Origin: Flavobacterium azizsancarii
Lineage (GTDB): Bacteria > Bacteroidota > Bacteroidia > Flavobacteriales > Flavobacteriaceae
Reading direction: 5' to 3'
DNA: 64,000 nt
Assembly: GCF_027980145.1 (NCBI RefSeq)
Contig: NZ_JAMZNK010000001.1
Coordinates: 124,001 to 188,000 of the forward strand
The position numbers and the translations under genes were made by a program. A model generated the notes under the pieces. The model saw nothing but the letters and a program-made list of their open reading frames with translations, was not told the origin of the DNA and ran no database searches. Within the stretch, counting starts at the first letter, position 1; each line of letters starts with the position of its first letter. Positions 16,677 through 26,621 of this stretch are shown in pieces.

Positions 16677-16988
16677 ATGATAATTTACAACGTTACCACA
16701 AATATACACGAGAGCGTTCACGACCAATGGTTGAAATGGATGCAGGAAAAACACATACCGGAAATTCTGGCGACACAAAAGTTTTCTTCGGCAAGAATCG
16801 TAAGGGTTATGATCGAAGAAGAAATGGGCGGAATTACGTATTCTGTACAATATGTTACAGATAGCAAAGAAACTTTAGATCAGTATTATATAGAAGATGA
16901 GCCTGCTTTTCATCAGGAAGCCTTGTCTTTATTTGCGGACAAGATGCTTTCTTTCAGAACAGAGCTGGAAGTGATTTCGGAGCATTAG
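16677..16988 (+). CDS. DUF4286 family protein
   Basis: A 103-aa soluble protein. The opening IIYNVTTNIHESVHDQWLKW, the central FSSARIVRV and SVQYVTDSKETLDQYY, and the FADKMLSFRTEL end match the DUF4286 family, a small ferredoxin-like alpha/beta fold common in Bacteroidota. Biochemical role not established. It lies after the TPR gene and 520 bases before rsmA. Confidence 0.85.
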   Translation: MIIYNVTTNIHESVHDQWLKWMQEKHIPEILATQKFSSARIVRVMIEEEMGGITYSVQYVTDSKETLDQYYIEDEPAFHQEALSLFADKMLSFRTELEVISEH

Positions 16989-17510
16989 TTTTTTAGTTTT
17001 CAGTATGTGAAAGCTTTAGCTGAATCTTAATAAAAAAAAGCCCACAGATTTTAACGGGTTAAACAGATTTACACAGATGATTTATAATGTTCTGAATTTG
17101 CGAAAATTTGTGCAATTCGTGGCGAAAAATAATCGTTAAGTATAATAAAAATAAGCTTTGTGTCTTTGAGCCTTCGTGGCAAAATAAAAGTTATTGTGGA
17201 AATTCGATTTCAAACTAAGAAAGAAAGTAATAAACAACAACAGGAGGATTTTTTGAAGTTGTCTAAAACGGAAAAGTTTTATAGTTTTTTACGTTTAAGT
17301 GAAAGAATAAGTAAATTTCCTGTGAAAAAATAAGGTAGATAAAAATAAAGACAATTTCCAGATTGTAATTGATTTGGAGAATAAAAAATAAGCTTTGTGC
17401 CTTCGTGCCTTTGTGACAAATCTGGCAAAAAGAAATAAAAAATAAACTTTGTGTCTTAGCCCCTTCGTGGTAAAAACATCTTAGTGCCTTAATGGCTAAT
17501 AAAAAATAAA
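16989..17510. repeat. 0.5-kb intergenic block of degenerate CTTTGTG...TTCGTGGC tracts
   Basis: Three related tracts, at about 17155-17185, 17392-17420 and 17447-17475, repeat the pattern CTTTGTG - CCTTCGTGG - CAAAA. Further pieces read ACAGATTTACACAGATGA and GTGCAATTCGTGGCG. A minus-strand ORF over this block (17263-17580) is made of these repeats and overlaps rsmA, so I do not accept it. No gene or RNA recognised. Confidence 0.6.
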
Positions 17511-18290
17511 ATGGAAAAAGTAAAAGCCAAAAAACATTTAGGACAACACTTCCTGAAAGACGAAAGTATCGCCAAAGCAATTGCAGATACTTTAAGTTTA
17601 AAAGGATACGATGAGGTTTTAGAGATAGGACCGGGGATGGGTGTGTTGACTAAATATTTGCTTGACAAACCAATTAATACACACGTGATCGAGATCGATA
17701 CGGAATCTGTGGTGTACTTGGGTGAAAATTATCCAAAATTAAAAGATAAAATTATCTCTCAGGATTTCCTGAAATACAATATAAACGAGGTTTACGAAAA
17801 TAAACAATTCGCTATTATTGGGAATTTTCCCTATAACATTTCTACGCAAATCGTTTTTAGAACTTTAGAATACAAACATCAGATTCCGGAATTTTCAGGG
17901 ATGTTTCAAAAAGAAGTGGCTCAAAGGATATGCGAGAAAAAAGGCTCAAAAGCTTACGGAATCTTATCCGTATTAGCACAGGCTTTCTATGTTACTGAGT
18001 ATCTGTTTACGGTAGATGAAAACGTTTTTATTCCTCCGCCCAAGGTCAAGTCGGGTGTGATGAAAATGACCCGAAAGGAAGATTATAGCCTTCCGTGTGG
18101 AGAAAAGTTGTTTTTTACGGTTGTAAAAACGGCTTTTCAGCAAAGACGAAAAACATTACGTAACAGTTTGAAAACATTAAATTTATCAGATGAATTGCGA
18201 TTAGACACTATCTTTGATAAGCGTCCGGAGCAATTGAGCGTGGAGGAATTTATTGTTTTGACTCAAAAAATAGAAGCCGATGGAGTTTAA
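17511..18290 (+). CDS. rsmA: 16S rRNA dimethyladenosine transferase
   Basis: A 259-aa enzyme (KsgA family) that dimethylates the two adjacent adenosines near the 3' end of 16S rRNA in late 30S assembly. Motifs: [14 protein letters not shown] at the N-terminus, the SAM loop [14 protein letters not shown] near residue 40, the catalytic motif GNFPYNIST near residue 103 (NFPY in place of the more common NLPY), and [12 protein letters not shown] near residue 180. Its last 11 bases overlap the mgtE start, so the two are translationally coupled. Confidence 0.96.
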   Translation: MEKVKAKKHLGQHFLKDESIAKAIADTLSLKGYDEVLEIGPGMGVLTKYLLDKPINTHVIEIDTESVVYLGENYPKLKDKIISQDFLKYNINEVYENKQFAIIGNFPYNISTQIVFRTLEYKHQIPEFSGMFQKEVAQRICEKKGSKAYGILSVLAQAFYVTEYLFTVDENVFIPPPKVKSGVMKMTRKEDYSLPCGEKLFFTVVKTAFQQRRKTLRNSLKTLNLSDELRLDTIFDKRPEQLSVEEFIVLTQKIEADGV

Positions 18291-19686
18291 AATCAGCAAA
18301 GAGCTAATTAAGGAAATTGCTCAACTCATTCAAGCTAAAAATAATAAAGAACTTGAGGTTTTATTAAATGACATGCACCATGCCGATTTCGCTGAAATCC
18401 TTGATGAAATTGACATTGATGAAGCAACTTATATATTTAAGGTTTTAGACAGCGAAAAAACAGCCGAAATTCTTCTGGAATTAGAGGATGATTTACGTGA
18501 ACAAATCTTAAACCGACTTTCGCCTAAAGAAATCGCTGAAGAGCTTGATGAACTTGAAACGAATGATGCAGCGGATATTATTGGTGAACTTTCAAAAGAC
18601 AGAAAAGCCGAAGTAATCTCTGAGCTTCAGGATGTCGAACATGCAAAAGGCATCGTGGATTTACTTCGTTACGGCGAAGATACTGCCGGAGGTATCATGC
18701 ACAAAGAGTTGGTAAAAGTCAACGAAAACTGGAACGTACTTACTTGTGTAAAGGAAATGCGTATTCAGGCCGAAAATGTTTCAAGAGTGCATTCTATCTA
18801 TGTTGTAGATGATGAAAACAGACTTAAAGGCAGATTATCTCTTAAGGATTTGTTGACAACATCGACCAAAACACAGATTTCTGATATCTATATTCGAAAA
18901 TTATATTACGTAAATGTCGAAACTCCTGATGTTGAGGTAGCGAGAATGATGGATAAGTACGACCTGGAAGCCATTCCTGTCGTAGATGAATTGGGACGTT
19001 TAGTAGGTCGCATTACTATTGATGATATTATTGATGTCATCAAAGACGAAATAGAAAAAAGAGATACTGAAGATATTCAGAAATTTGGGGGTTTAGAGGC
19101 TCTTGAATTGCCTTACGTTCAAACGCGTCTTGGCGAGATGGTTAAAAAGAGAGCTACATGGTTAGTTGTGCTGTTTATTGGAGAAATGTTTACGGCTTCG
19201 GCAATGGGATATTTTGAAGGTGAGATTGAGAAAGCAGTAGTTTTGGCATTATTTGTTCCGCTTATTATTTCGAGTGGTGGAAATTCCGGTTCACAAGCCG
19301 CAACGCTTATAATTCGTGCTATGGCATTGAAAGAGCTTACGCTAAAAGACTGGTGGTATGTAATGAAAAAAGAAATTGCATCGGGATTTTTATTAGGTGC
19401 TATTTTGGGTATTGTTGGATTTATCAGGATTCTTATTTGGCAGGAAACAGGACTTTATGAATATGGAGAACATTGGGTAGCGATAGGTATGACGGTTTCG
19501 CTATCATTAGTATTTATTGTTTTGTGGGGAACACTTTCAGGATCTATGATACCCTTTTTACTGAAAAGGCTTAAACTCGATCCTGCAACTTCATCAGCGC
19601 CGTTTGTGGCTACTTTAGTAGATGTAACAGGATTAGTAATCTATTTTACCATCGCTTCGTTATTGTTGAAAGGAAAGTTGTTATAA
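18280..19686 (+). CDS. mgtE: Magnesium transporter MgtE
   Basis: A 468-aa Mg2+ channel. The N-terminal helical superfamily domain ([18 protein letters not shown]) is followed by a GEDTAGGIM link, two CBS domains at about residues 135-260 that sense cytosolic Mg2+, and five membrane helices. The pore region contains [20 protein letters not shown]. The start ATG overlaps the rsmA stop by 11 bases. This rsmA-mgtE order is common in Flavobacteriia. The Mg2+ sensing link to ribosome maturation is only suggested by co-transcription. Confidence 0.95.
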   Translation: MEFKISKELIKEIAQLIQAKNNKELEVLLNDMHHADFAEILDEIDIDEATYIFKVLDSEKTAEILLELEDDLREQILNRLSPKEIAEELDELETNDAADIIGELSKDRKAEVISELQDVEHAKGIVDLLRYGEDTAGGIMHKELVKVNENWNVLTCVKEMRIQAENVSRVHSIYVVDDENRLKGRLSLKDLLTTSTKTQISDIYIRKLYYVNVETPDVEVARMMDKYDLEAIPVVDELGRLVGRITIDDIIDVIKDEIEKRDTEDIQKFGGLEALELPYVQTRLGEMVKKRATWLVVLFIGEMFTASAMGYFEGEIEKAVVLALFVPLIISSGGNSGSQAATLIIRAMALKELTLKDWWYVMKKEIASGFLLGAILGIVGFIRILIWQETGLYEYGEHWVAIGMTVSLSLVFIVLWGTLSGSMIPFLLKRLKLDPATSSAPFVATLVDVTGLVIYFTIASLLLKGKLL

Positions 19687-19749
19687 AGACACATTATTTT
19701 CAAATTATACGCTATTAACCAACCAAAAATAAATCAAAAACAACCAGGA

Positions 19750-20526
19750 ATGAAAGTACACATCATAGGAGGAGGGAACCTTGGAGTTTCTATTGCCTTG
19801 GGAATTGCGAAGTTCTCAAAAAATAATCAAGTTACAGTTACCAGAAGAAATACAGCCAGTATTCAATATTTATCAGAGTACGGAATCACGGTTTCATCAG
19901 ACAATAAACATAATATTCAGGAAGCTGATGTTGTGATTTTGACTATAAAGCCTTATCAGGTTGATGTAGTTTTAGGTGAAATTTTACCGGTAATTAAAGG
20001 TAAAACGATTGCTTCGGCGGTTAGTGGTTTATCGTTGGATATACTTCAGGAGAAAACAAATAATGAATATCCGGTTATTCGAATTATGCCTAATATTGCG
20101 GCACAATTTGGAGAATCTGCAACTTGTATTTCTTTTCCTGAAAAATACAGAGAGAAAGCATTGCCAATTGTTGACTTGTTCCAGGATCTAGGAACTGCTC
20201 CGGTAATCGATGAAAAATTAATGGATGCTGCTACAGTTCTTGGTGCATGCGGAACAGCTTATGCATTAAGATACATTCGCGCTTCTATGCAAGCCGGAAT
20301 CGAAATTGGTTTTGATTCTCAAACTGCTTTGGCAATTGCAGCACAAACCGTAAAAGGAGCTGCAAAAATGTTATTAGAGGAGAAAGTGCATCCGGAACAA
20401 TTAATCGACCGTGTAACAACGCCTCAGGGTTGTACAATCGTAGGCTTGAATGAAATGGAGCACAATGGTTTCAGTTCGTCTTTAATAAAAGGAATCAAGA
20501 CTTCTTTGAAGCAAATCAAAGGTTAG
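19750..20526 (+). CDS. proC: Pyrroline-5-carboxylate reductase
   Basis: A 258-aa NAD(P)H enzyme for the last step of proline synthesis. The Rossmann motif is IIGGGNLGVSIALG at residues 5-18. The C-terminal dimerisation domain contains VLGACGTAYALRYIRASMQA and the signature TTPQGCTIVGLNEME near residue 230, a slightly unusual form of the TxPGGTT block. Length is normal. It is followed by a hairpin-rich gap. Confidence 0.92.
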   Translation: MKVHIIGGGNLGVSIALGIAKFSKNNQVTVTRRNTASIQYLSEYGITVSSDNKHNIQEADVVILTIKPYQVDVVLGEILPVIKGKTIASAVSGLSLDILQEKTNNEYPVIRIMPNIAAQFGESATCISFPEKYREKALPIVDLFQDLGTAPVIDEKLMDAATVLGACGTAYALRYIRASMQAGIEIGFDSQTALAIAAQTVKGAAKMLLEEKVHPEQLIDRVTTPQGCTIVGLNEMEHNGFSSSLIKGIKTSLKQIKG

Positions 20527-20560
20527 ATAATATTAAATTCCAATCCTGTAGTTTCGGGAT

Positions 20561-20602
20561 AAAATTCCAAATTCCAACTTTGTTGGGGTTTGGATTTTTT
20601 TT
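20561..20602 (+). terminator. Terminator-like hairpin after proC
   Basis: ATTCCAAATTCCAAC can pair, with G-U pairs, with GTTGGGGTTTGGAT, followed by a run of T. This fits a rho-independent end for proC. Confidence 0.5.
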
Positions 20603-20625
20603 TGAATGTTACTTTTAGGTATGTT

Positions 20626-20722
20626 TGTCACTTCGACAGAGGAGAAGTCACACAAAAACTAACGTTCAGAATAATTTAGCAACTTGCTCTCAGGATGTGA
20701 TTTCTCCTGCGTCGAAATGACA
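20626..20722. repeat. Imperfect 27-bp inverted repeat of the GAGAAGTCACA family
   Basis: The arms at 20626-20652 and 20696-20722 match at 23 of 27 positions (core GGAGAAGTCACA and its complement), loop 43 bases. It lies between the convergent proC and cytochrome genes. The same design recurs at 32663-32752, 41511-41605 and 60933-60997. Confidence 0.75.
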
Positions 20723-20754
20723 ATATTGTCGATAATTGGAATTTGACGAATTCG

Positions 20755-21159
20755 TTAATTATTACAATATTCTATTAAATCAATTATCTCTTTTTTATTT
20801 AGAACTTTAGAAAACGTAATTCTATGATAATCGATTCCGTATTCTTCAATTTTTGTACTGTCAATCTTGTTTTTTCTATTCCTTAACCATTTTACAACGA
20901 CTAAGGAATCAACGTTTTGAAGAGCCGGTCCTGTAGATTTTGCATATTTTTTATGACATGCCGCGCAATTTGAATTAAATATTTCTCTTCCTTTTTCTTG
21001 ATTTTCTGTTAAATTAGGAGTTCCACAAAACATAGGAACCGGTATTGCACAAACTAAATAAGTAGGTGAGGTATTTGTCTTAATTTGATGAAGTATAAAT
21101 CCAGCCAGGAGCATAATAAAGGATACTGAAAACAAAAGGATCAAACGAATTTTCTTCAT
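20755..21159 (-). CDS. Small c-type cytochrome
   Basis: A 134-aa exported or membrane-anchored protein with an N-terminal hydrophobic segment (LILLFSVSFIMLLAGFIL). The heme site is SNCAACHKK near residue 67, and the domain continues with TGPALQNVD and ends KKEIIDLIEYCNN, as in class I cytochromes c. No Met is visible where the axial ligand is expected (YGIDYHRITFSKVLNKK), so the sixth ligand may be His or absent. It is downstream of the frameshifted lipoprotein. Redox partner unknown. Confidence 0.8.
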   Translation of the reverse strand: MKKIRLILLFSVSFIMLLAGFILHQIKTNTSPTYLVCAIPVPMFCGTPNLTENQEKGREIFNSNCAACHKKYAKSTGPALQNVDSLVVVKWLRNRKNKIDSTKIEEYGIDYHRITFSKVLNKKEIIDLIEYCNN

Positions 21160-21190
21160 TTATCAGAGTAGTTAATTGGAATATTGGAGT

Positions 21191-21741
21191 TTACTTTTTA
21201 ATCAACTGTATATATTTCCTGTCACACTCTGAAATCTTAGTATAAGAATTCATCGAATTTCCATAATTCTGAATCGTCAGCGTATCTTTAACATAACTGG
21301 CATCAATTCCTACAGGAATTTCCGGTTCAGCAGATGCGGTTTTAGAGTCGGCAATAGAATCATTTTCATCTTCGCGGCTTATGTCGCCTTCATAATCATC
21401 CCATTTTATGCCTTCTAAAACAATGTATTTTTCTCCTGATTCATTTTTAGTAAAAGTTGCGATACCTTTTAATTTTTTAAGTTTTGTTTTTAGAAAATTG
21501 TATAACCACTTTTTTCTTTCTTTATTTCCAAAGAAATTCCACATTCACCCGTATTATCTGGATCAGGTTGTGTCTGGTAAAAACCTGCTATAGATTCTTC
21601 ATTTTTACTTATAGAATCAATAACTATTGTTTCAGGATTCTTTTCGGGAACTACAGGTTTTGGCTTGTTGTTACAGGCTAAAATCAATACTATTATCAAA
21701 AGGGCAAAGAAAGGCTTGTTGGCTGATTTCATAATTTTCAC
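21191..21741 (-). pseudogene. Lipoprotein gene broken by a one-base frameshift
   Basis: Two overlapping minus-strand frames read as one protein. Frame 1 (21741 to 21490) starts MKIMKSANKPFFALLIIV with lipobox LILAC and ends GISLEIKKEKSGYTIF then TAA. Frame 2 carries on from that point with LKTKLKKLKGIATFTKNES, then YIVLEGIKWDDYEGDIS, to the stop at 21191. Joining them by one base near 21490-21495 gives a continuous beta-strand-rich lipoprotein of about 180 aa. This is most simply a deletion of one base, or a sequencing error. No family recognised. Confidence 0.65.
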
Positions 21742-21785
21742 GATACTTTTTTATAGATTGAATTTCTAAATCTGAGTGCTGAAAT

Positions 21786-22931
21786 CTATACGGTTTTTTT
21801 CTTTGACAAAGTATATTTCAGATAAATTAATCCAAATACACCAGAAAGTATAGAAGCGATTAAAATTGCAATTTTAGAAAAAACAATAGTTTCAGGATCT
21901 TTAAAAGCTAAAATTGTTATAAAGATTGACATCGTAAAACCAATTCCTCCTAACATTCCGGCGCCCAGAATATGCGCCCATTTCAGGCTTTTAGGTAAAG
22001 AGCATAAACCTGCACTGACTCCAATAGAAGAAAAAAGTACAATACCCAATGGTTTACCAACAACAAGTCCCAGAATAATTCCGATTGTATTGGAATGACT
22101 TAAACCTTCGTGCCAGTCTGATTGAATAGCAATACAAGTGTTTGCAATAGCAAACAAAGGTAAAATTACGAATGCAACGGGTTTGTGTAAAAAGTGCTGC
22201 AATTTATAAGATGAAGATTTTTCTCCACCATCGCCAAATGGAATTACAAAAGCAAGAATCACTCCGGTGATAGTAGCATGAACACCTGAGTTGAGCATGA
22301 AATACCACATTATAATACCTCCGATTAAATAGGGAATCAGGTTGTGAATTTTCATACGGTTCAAAATAAATAAGAATCCCCATATTCCTAACGCGATTGC
22401 AAGATTTACAAAAGATATAGAGGTAGTGTAAAAAATGGCAATAACAATGATCGCGCCTAAATCATCAATAACTGCCAATGCAGTCAGGAATACTTTTAAC
22501 GATGATGGGACTTTTTTTCCTAAAAGGGATAGAATACCAATGGCAAAAGCAATATCAGTCGCCATCGGGATTCCGGCTCCGTTCTGAGTATCAGTTCCAA
22601 AATTTAAAGCCAGGAAAATGGCGGCAGGAACCAACATTCCGCCAAGAGCAGCCATAATTGGCAAAGATGCATTTTTGATATTCGATAGTTCACCGTGATA
22701 AATTTCACGCTCTAATTCCAGACCAATTAATAAAAAGAAAATAGTCATTAATCCATCATTAATCCAATGAGTAATTGAATGTCCGCCCAAATCTTTTTCC
22801 CAGAAAGCAACATATTCAGTTTGAAATGAAGAGTTTGCTAAGTATAATGAGATAATCGTAACGAATAAAAGGAGTAATCCTCCTGATTTTTCGTTGTTGA
22901 AAAAGGCTTTGAATGTCTTAGTTAGTTTCAT
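21786..22931 (-). CDS. nhaA: Na+/H+ antiporter NhaA
   Basis: A 381-aa inner-membrane antiporter exchanging Na+ or Li+ for H+. The transport site is complete: PMATDIAFAIG near residue 120 and the double Asp in LAVIDDLGAIIVIA near residue 152. Other family blocks are HSITHWINDGLMTIFFLLIG and HATITGVILAF. I place the start at the ATG 22931 (MKLTKTFKAFF); the frame runs on to a TTG at 22970, 26 bases below the -7 box. A TAACTTTG promoter lies at 22996-23003. Confidence 0.95.
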   Translation of the reverse strand: MKLTKTFKAFFNNEKSGGLLLLFVTIISLYLANSSFQTEYVAFWEKDLGGHSITHWINDGLMTIFFLLIGLELEREIYHGELSNIKNASLPIMAALGGMLVPAAIFLALNFGTDTQNGAGIPMATDIAFAIGILSLLGKKVPSSLKVFLTALAVIDDLGAIIVIAIFYTTSISFVNLAIALGIWGFLFILNRMKIHNLIPYLIGGIIMWYFMLNSGVHATITGVILAFVIPFGDGGEKSSSYKLQHFLHKPVAFVILPLFAIANTCIAIQSDWHEGLSHSNTIGIILGLVVGKPLGIVLFSSIGVSAGLCSLPKSLKWAHILGAGMLGGIGFTMSIFITILAFKDPETIVFSKIAILIASILSGVFGLIYLKYTLSKKKTV

Positions 22932-22995
22932 TGTGAGAGGTTCTATTGATTTAGAAAGAAGGAAATTCAAAGAAAATCGATGAATCTTAGATTTT

Positions 22996-23003
22996 CAAAG
23001 TTA
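22996..23003 (-). promoter_or_regulatory. nhaA -7 box TAACTTTG
   Basis: A perfect TAnnTTTG match on the minus strand, 64 bases upstream of the nhaA ATG. Confidence 0.55.
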
Positions 23004-23182
23004 AAAAAAATCTTATCAATAAAAAATTCACTGTATTTTTGTTTCATTAATTTGTCCTATTAATCTTTATTATTTAACGATTTGATGTTTTTTTGCTAAA
23101 AGCATTTTTGAGTTGTAATATAGCTTTAGTATGAATGTAGTAATTTAACCAACCTTTAAAACTGTTACCAAAAAAAAGACCA

Positions 23183-24736
23183 ATGAATTATAAGACCATT
23201 TTGTTTCGACCTTTACTACTCTCTTTTTTTCTAATTCAAATATCTTGTAAAAAAGAAAATGCTCAAAATACTGCAGCAACGATTATAGATGAACCAGTCC
23301 CGGTTCTTATTGATAAAACATATCAAACAGATGAAAAGCAAGACGGAAACGAGAGTCTTGAAGAAAAATCAGTAATTAAGTTTTCTGAAAAATACAATTC
23401 GAGTTCAATATGGCAGTTTGATCTTGATATGAAAAAAGCAGGTCTCAGATCTATTAACGAACTGAAGAATGGGAACATATTGTATTTAATGGAAGAAGGA
23501 GATGAAAAATACAACTATACTCCTGTCTTGCTGATTATAAACAAACAAGGCGGTCAAGTAGGAAAACAGAAATTAATTGATTCGAAATCAAAATATAATT
23601 TGTTCAACACATTAGTAGTGGCAGACAATCAAGGCGGATTTACCTTATATGCAAAAAAAGAGAGTAAGTCATATGGTAATTCAGAAAAGGACAATACAGA
23701 TGAAGCAAGAATGAAAGCTGTCCTGATAAGATTTCAACTCGATAAAATGAAATTCGACAACAAATATTCAGGGTATAAAACAGAAAGTAAATCGATGTCG
23801 GATATTTTTCTTAAACCTTTGTTGGAAAAGGGGTTTTCAAATATTTCAAAAGGAGATTTTTTACTGCAGTATATACAGGATAAAATAGTGGTGAGCGGTA
23901 CAGCTTCAAAACCTAATCAGGATGAAATTCCTTTTGTTGCAATTTTAGATCACAATCTGAATTTACTAAATCTGAATTTTTTTGATGGATATCCGGAAAC
24001 AGAAATTAACGCCATAAGTTTGACTGCCGATGGAAATTTTTATGTAGAAGGAAAAGAAAATTCTGCTGCAGACGGATCGTATTATTCGACACTTAAAAGA
24101 TTTGTACTGAATTCTAATTTAAAGTTGCTTTCTGATACATCAGATAAAGAGCCGTATTATTCTTTCTATCGCGGACCGTCAGCACCAGAGGCCGAAGAAG
24201 AGACTGAAGACGAAACCACAAACGCTGCTGAAGAAAACACGAAAGAGGAAACTACTAAGCAGACTGTAGAAAAGGGTAATAACGTCATTTTTTACACAGA
24301 CAAAATAGATAAAACTTATTTTAGCCTAAGGGAAAAAGCAATAAATTCCAGTGAAGTGGTATTTGAAAAAAGCCGAAGTATCGATAGCACTGCTTTATGG
24401 AAGATTAAGCTTGTGTTTCCTGGACATTATGAAGTGCCGTTTAATAATAGTACCAAAGGCTTTAAGAGGGATAATGGGGATTTTGTTTTTTATTTATACA
24501 TCCGCGATACATCTGGCGAACAAGACAGATCAAGTATTGCGATTTTTGTGTTTAATAAAGAAGGGCGTTTAAAACGTCAATTCCAGACGGCAGGTTATTT
24601 TGAAACAACTGATTTTGAAATGAAAGAATCAGAAGGGAAATTAATTACAGCTTTTGTTTCTTATGATGCTAATTATGTTAATAATGAATGGCAGTATCCA
24701 CATACTTTTCGTTCGATATTATATTCTTTAGAATAA
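23183..24736 (+). CDS. Large lipoprotein of unknown function
   Basis: A 517-aa protein with an SPII signal (LLLSFFLIQISC, Cys at about residue 22). The mature part is rich in beta strands such as NILYLMEEGDEKYNY, FVAILDHNLNLLNLNFFDGY and FVLNSNLKLLSDTSD, which suggests a propeller-like fold, interrupted near residue 340 by an acidic low-complexity linker (EAEEETEDETTNAAEENTKE). No known domain recognised. It has its own intergenic region on both sides. Confidence 0.7.
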   Translation: MNYKTILFRPLLLSFFLIQISCKKENAQNTAATIIDEPVPVLIDKTYQTDEKQDGNESLEEKSVIKFSEKYNSSSIWQFDLDMKKAGLRSINELKNGNILYLMEEGDEKYNYTPVLLIINKQGGQVGKQKLIDSKSKYNLFNTLVVADNQGGFTLYAKKESKSYGNSEKDNTDEARMKAVLIRFQLDKMKFDNKYSGYKTESKSMSDIFLKPLLEKGFSNISKGDFLLQYIQDKIVVSGTASKPNQDEIPFVAILDHNLNLLNLNFFDGYPETEINAISLTADGNFYVEGKENSAADGSYYSTLKRFVLNSNLKLLSDTSDKEPYYSFYRGPSAPEAEEETEDETTNAAEENTKEETTKQTVEKGNNVIFYTDKIDKTYFSLREKAINSSEVVFEKSRSIDSTALWKIKLVFPGHYEVPFNNSTKGFKRDNGDFVFYLYIRDTSGEQDRSSIAIFVFNKEGRLKRQFQTAGYFETTDFEMKESEGKLITAFVSYDANYVNNEWQYPHTFRSILYSLE

Positions 24737-24925
24737 TCGCAAAGGCATTGGAGTGAAGTTTTTAATCTTTGGTTTTTTCAAATCAGCCTGAAATAAAAGT
24801 TTTGCACCTTTTTGTGAAATCCTGTTATTATTAATATTTTAGTTTTTCTCAACCAGAACCAAATAGCTGAGTCGATACTAAGAAAAACAAACACATTTTG
24901 TAAATCAAACCATTATAATAAGCTG

Positions 24926-24933
24926 TATTTTTG
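24926..24933 (+). promoter_or_regulatory. -7 box TATTTTTG
   Basis: A perfect TAnnTTTG match 19 bases before the ATG of the 2-hydroxyacid dehydrogenase gene. Confidence 0.55.
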
Positions 24934-24952
24934 CTTTATAAAACATAATATA

Positions 24953-25900
24953 ATGAGCATAAAAATTCTACATATCGATAGCAATAACCCAATTCTTTGG
25001 CAACAATTAGAAGATGCCGGTTTTGAAAATCACGCTGATTTCAAATCTTCTAAAGAAGAAATCGAAGCAAAAATTCAGGATTATAACGGAATCATTATTC
25101 GAAGCCGTTTTAAAATTGATAAAACTTTTTTAGACAAAGCAACCAATCTTCAGTTTATTGCCAGAGTAGGAGCGGGTTTAGAAAGTATTGATTGTGATTA
25201 TGCCCAAACAAAAGGAATTCATTTGATTGCGGCTCCGGAAGGTAATCGCAACGCTGTTGCAGAACATTCATTGGGCGTAATTTTATCCTTATTTAATAAT
25301 TTGAATCAGGCTGATGCCGAAATAAAAGCGGGACACTGGAACCGCGAAAGTAATCGCGGTCATGAGTTAGACGGTAAAACAGTTGGGATTATTGGTTATG
25401 GAAACATGGGAAAAGCATTTGCTAAAAAACTTCGTGGTTTTGAAGTTGATGTCATCTTTCATGATATCTTAGAAAATATAGGTGACGAAAACGCAAGACA
25501 GGTTTCGCTGCAGGAATTACAGCAAAAAGCAGATGTCCTGAGTTTGCATCTCCCGTGGACTCCGGAAACTGACAAAATGGTCAATGCAAATTTTATTGCG
25601 GCATTTGCAAAGTCATTTTGGATTGTAAATACTTCGCGTGGTAAAAATATCGTGACAGCAGATTTAGTTGAAGCGATGAAGTCTAAAAAGATTCTTGGAG
25701 CTGGTTTGGATGTTTTGGAGTACGAGAAATTATCATTTGAAACACTTTTTCAGGATAAAAATACTCCTGAAGCTTTTCAATATCTGATGGAAGCTAAAAA
25801 TGTTCTCTTAACGCCGCATATTGCCGGCTGGACTTTTGAAAGTCACGAACGATTGGCACAGGTTATTGTAGATAAAATTAAAGCTGTGTATTCGAAATAA
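24953..25900 (+). CDS. D-2-hydroxyacid dehydrogenase
   Basis: A 315-aa NAD-dependent dehydrogenase, related to the phosphoglycerate/glyoxylate reductase family. The Rossmann loop is VGIIGYGNMGKAFAKKL near residue 145. The catalytic triad is visible as Arg in NTSRGKN near 230, Glu in LDVLEYEKL near 260 and His in LLTPHIAGW near 285. It lacks the C-terminal ACT domain of long SerA enzymes. It could be a short 3-phosphoglycerate dehydrogenase or act on another 2-oxoacid; the serine genes are not adjacent. Confidence 0.88.
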   Translation: MSIKILHIDSNNPILWQQLEDAGFENHADFKSSKEEIEAKIQDYNGIIIRSRFKIDKTFLDKATNLQFIARVGAGLESIDCDYAQTKGIHLIAAPEGNRNAVAEHSLGVILSLFNNLNQADAEIKAGHWNRESNRGHELDGKTVGIIGYGNMGKAFAKKLRGFEVDVIFHDILENIGDENARQVSLQELQQKADVLSLHLPWTPETDKMVNANFIAAFAKSFWIVNTSRGKNIVTADLVEAMKSKKILGAGLDVLEYEKLSFETLFQDKNTPEAFQYLMEAKNVLLTPHIAGWTFESHERLAQVIVDKIKAVYSK

Positions 25901-26237
25901 GTTTAGGGCAAATACAAAAAACAGGAATTGTTTGTTTTTTAGAATGTCATAACGCGTTTTTTTGTGTGATTTTAAAACATAATTAGTTTTTAATGTTAAT
26001 TTTTAATAATATTGCCTCAAGTTTTAGATAAATCATTTGATTATGAGAGGTTACGGTATTTAATGTAGCATTGTAATTGTCTTGTGAAAAAAGCTTTTTT
26101 TAATACAATAATAACGTATTGTAGACCACTGCTTATTTATAGTGGATTAGTTTTGCAAACTTTTAAAGGAATTTTGAAAAGAAGCTTGTCTAATGCTTAA
26201 AATTAGAAATACACTAACTTAAATTAATTAATAAAAA
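25901..26237. other. AT-rich gap with a possible promoter
   Basis: No gene or repeat recognised. A TAGTTTTG box, matching TAnnTTTG, lies at 26148-26155, 82 bases before the DUF4234 gene. A TTG at 26119-26121 is 26 bases from the box, too far for a clear -33 element. Confidence 0.45.
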
Positions 26238-26621
26238 ATGGAGAACAATTTTAAAGAAACGCCAAACAATTTTGACGAACCGATTCCGGTATTTCAAGTG
26301 GATCCTATAATGGTATTGCTTTTTGGATTTTTAACATGCGGATTGTATTTAATTTATTGGAATATTAAAGTTGCAGAGGTTTTTAATGCTGTAGCAAAAA
26401 GAGAAGTTATTTCGCAGCCAATTGCCATTTTTGCAGGATGTTGTATGCCGGTAAATATTTACTTTTATTATCTTGCTGGTAAAGATGCATTACCAAAGGT
26501 TTATGAAAAAACAGGTGAACTTCAAAAAGATCAATCTACTTTATTAATTGTTTTAGGACTTTTCTTTCCTATGGCAGCAGCAATGATTGTACAAGGTGAT
26601 ATCAACAGATTATACAAATAA
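26238..26621 (+). CDS. DUF4234-like small membrane protein
   Basis: A 127-aa protein with a short polar N-terminus and three hydrophobic segments. The motif FLTCGLYLIYWNIKVAEVFN at about residues 37-56 is typical of the DUF4234 family. A Cys-containing second helix (IFAGCCMPVNIYFYY) follows. Function unknown. The DUF2752 gene overlaps its 3' end. Confidence 0.75.
   Translation: MENNFKETPNNFDEPIPVFQVDPIMVLLFGFLTCGLYLIYWNIKVAEVFNAVAKREVISQPIAIFAGCCMPVNIYFYYLAGKDALPKVYEKTGELQKDQSTLLIVLGLFFPMAAAMIVQGDINRLYK

Noticed and set aside
17263..17580. Minus-strand ORF of 105 aa before rsmA
   Set aside because: It translates the CTTTGTG repeat tracts and overlaps the rsmA start.
21470..21510. Programmed -1 frameshift in the lipoprotein gene
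   Set aside because: No proper X XXY YYZ slippery heptamer in the zero frame was found, and no downstream pseudoknot is apparent; a mutation is simpler.
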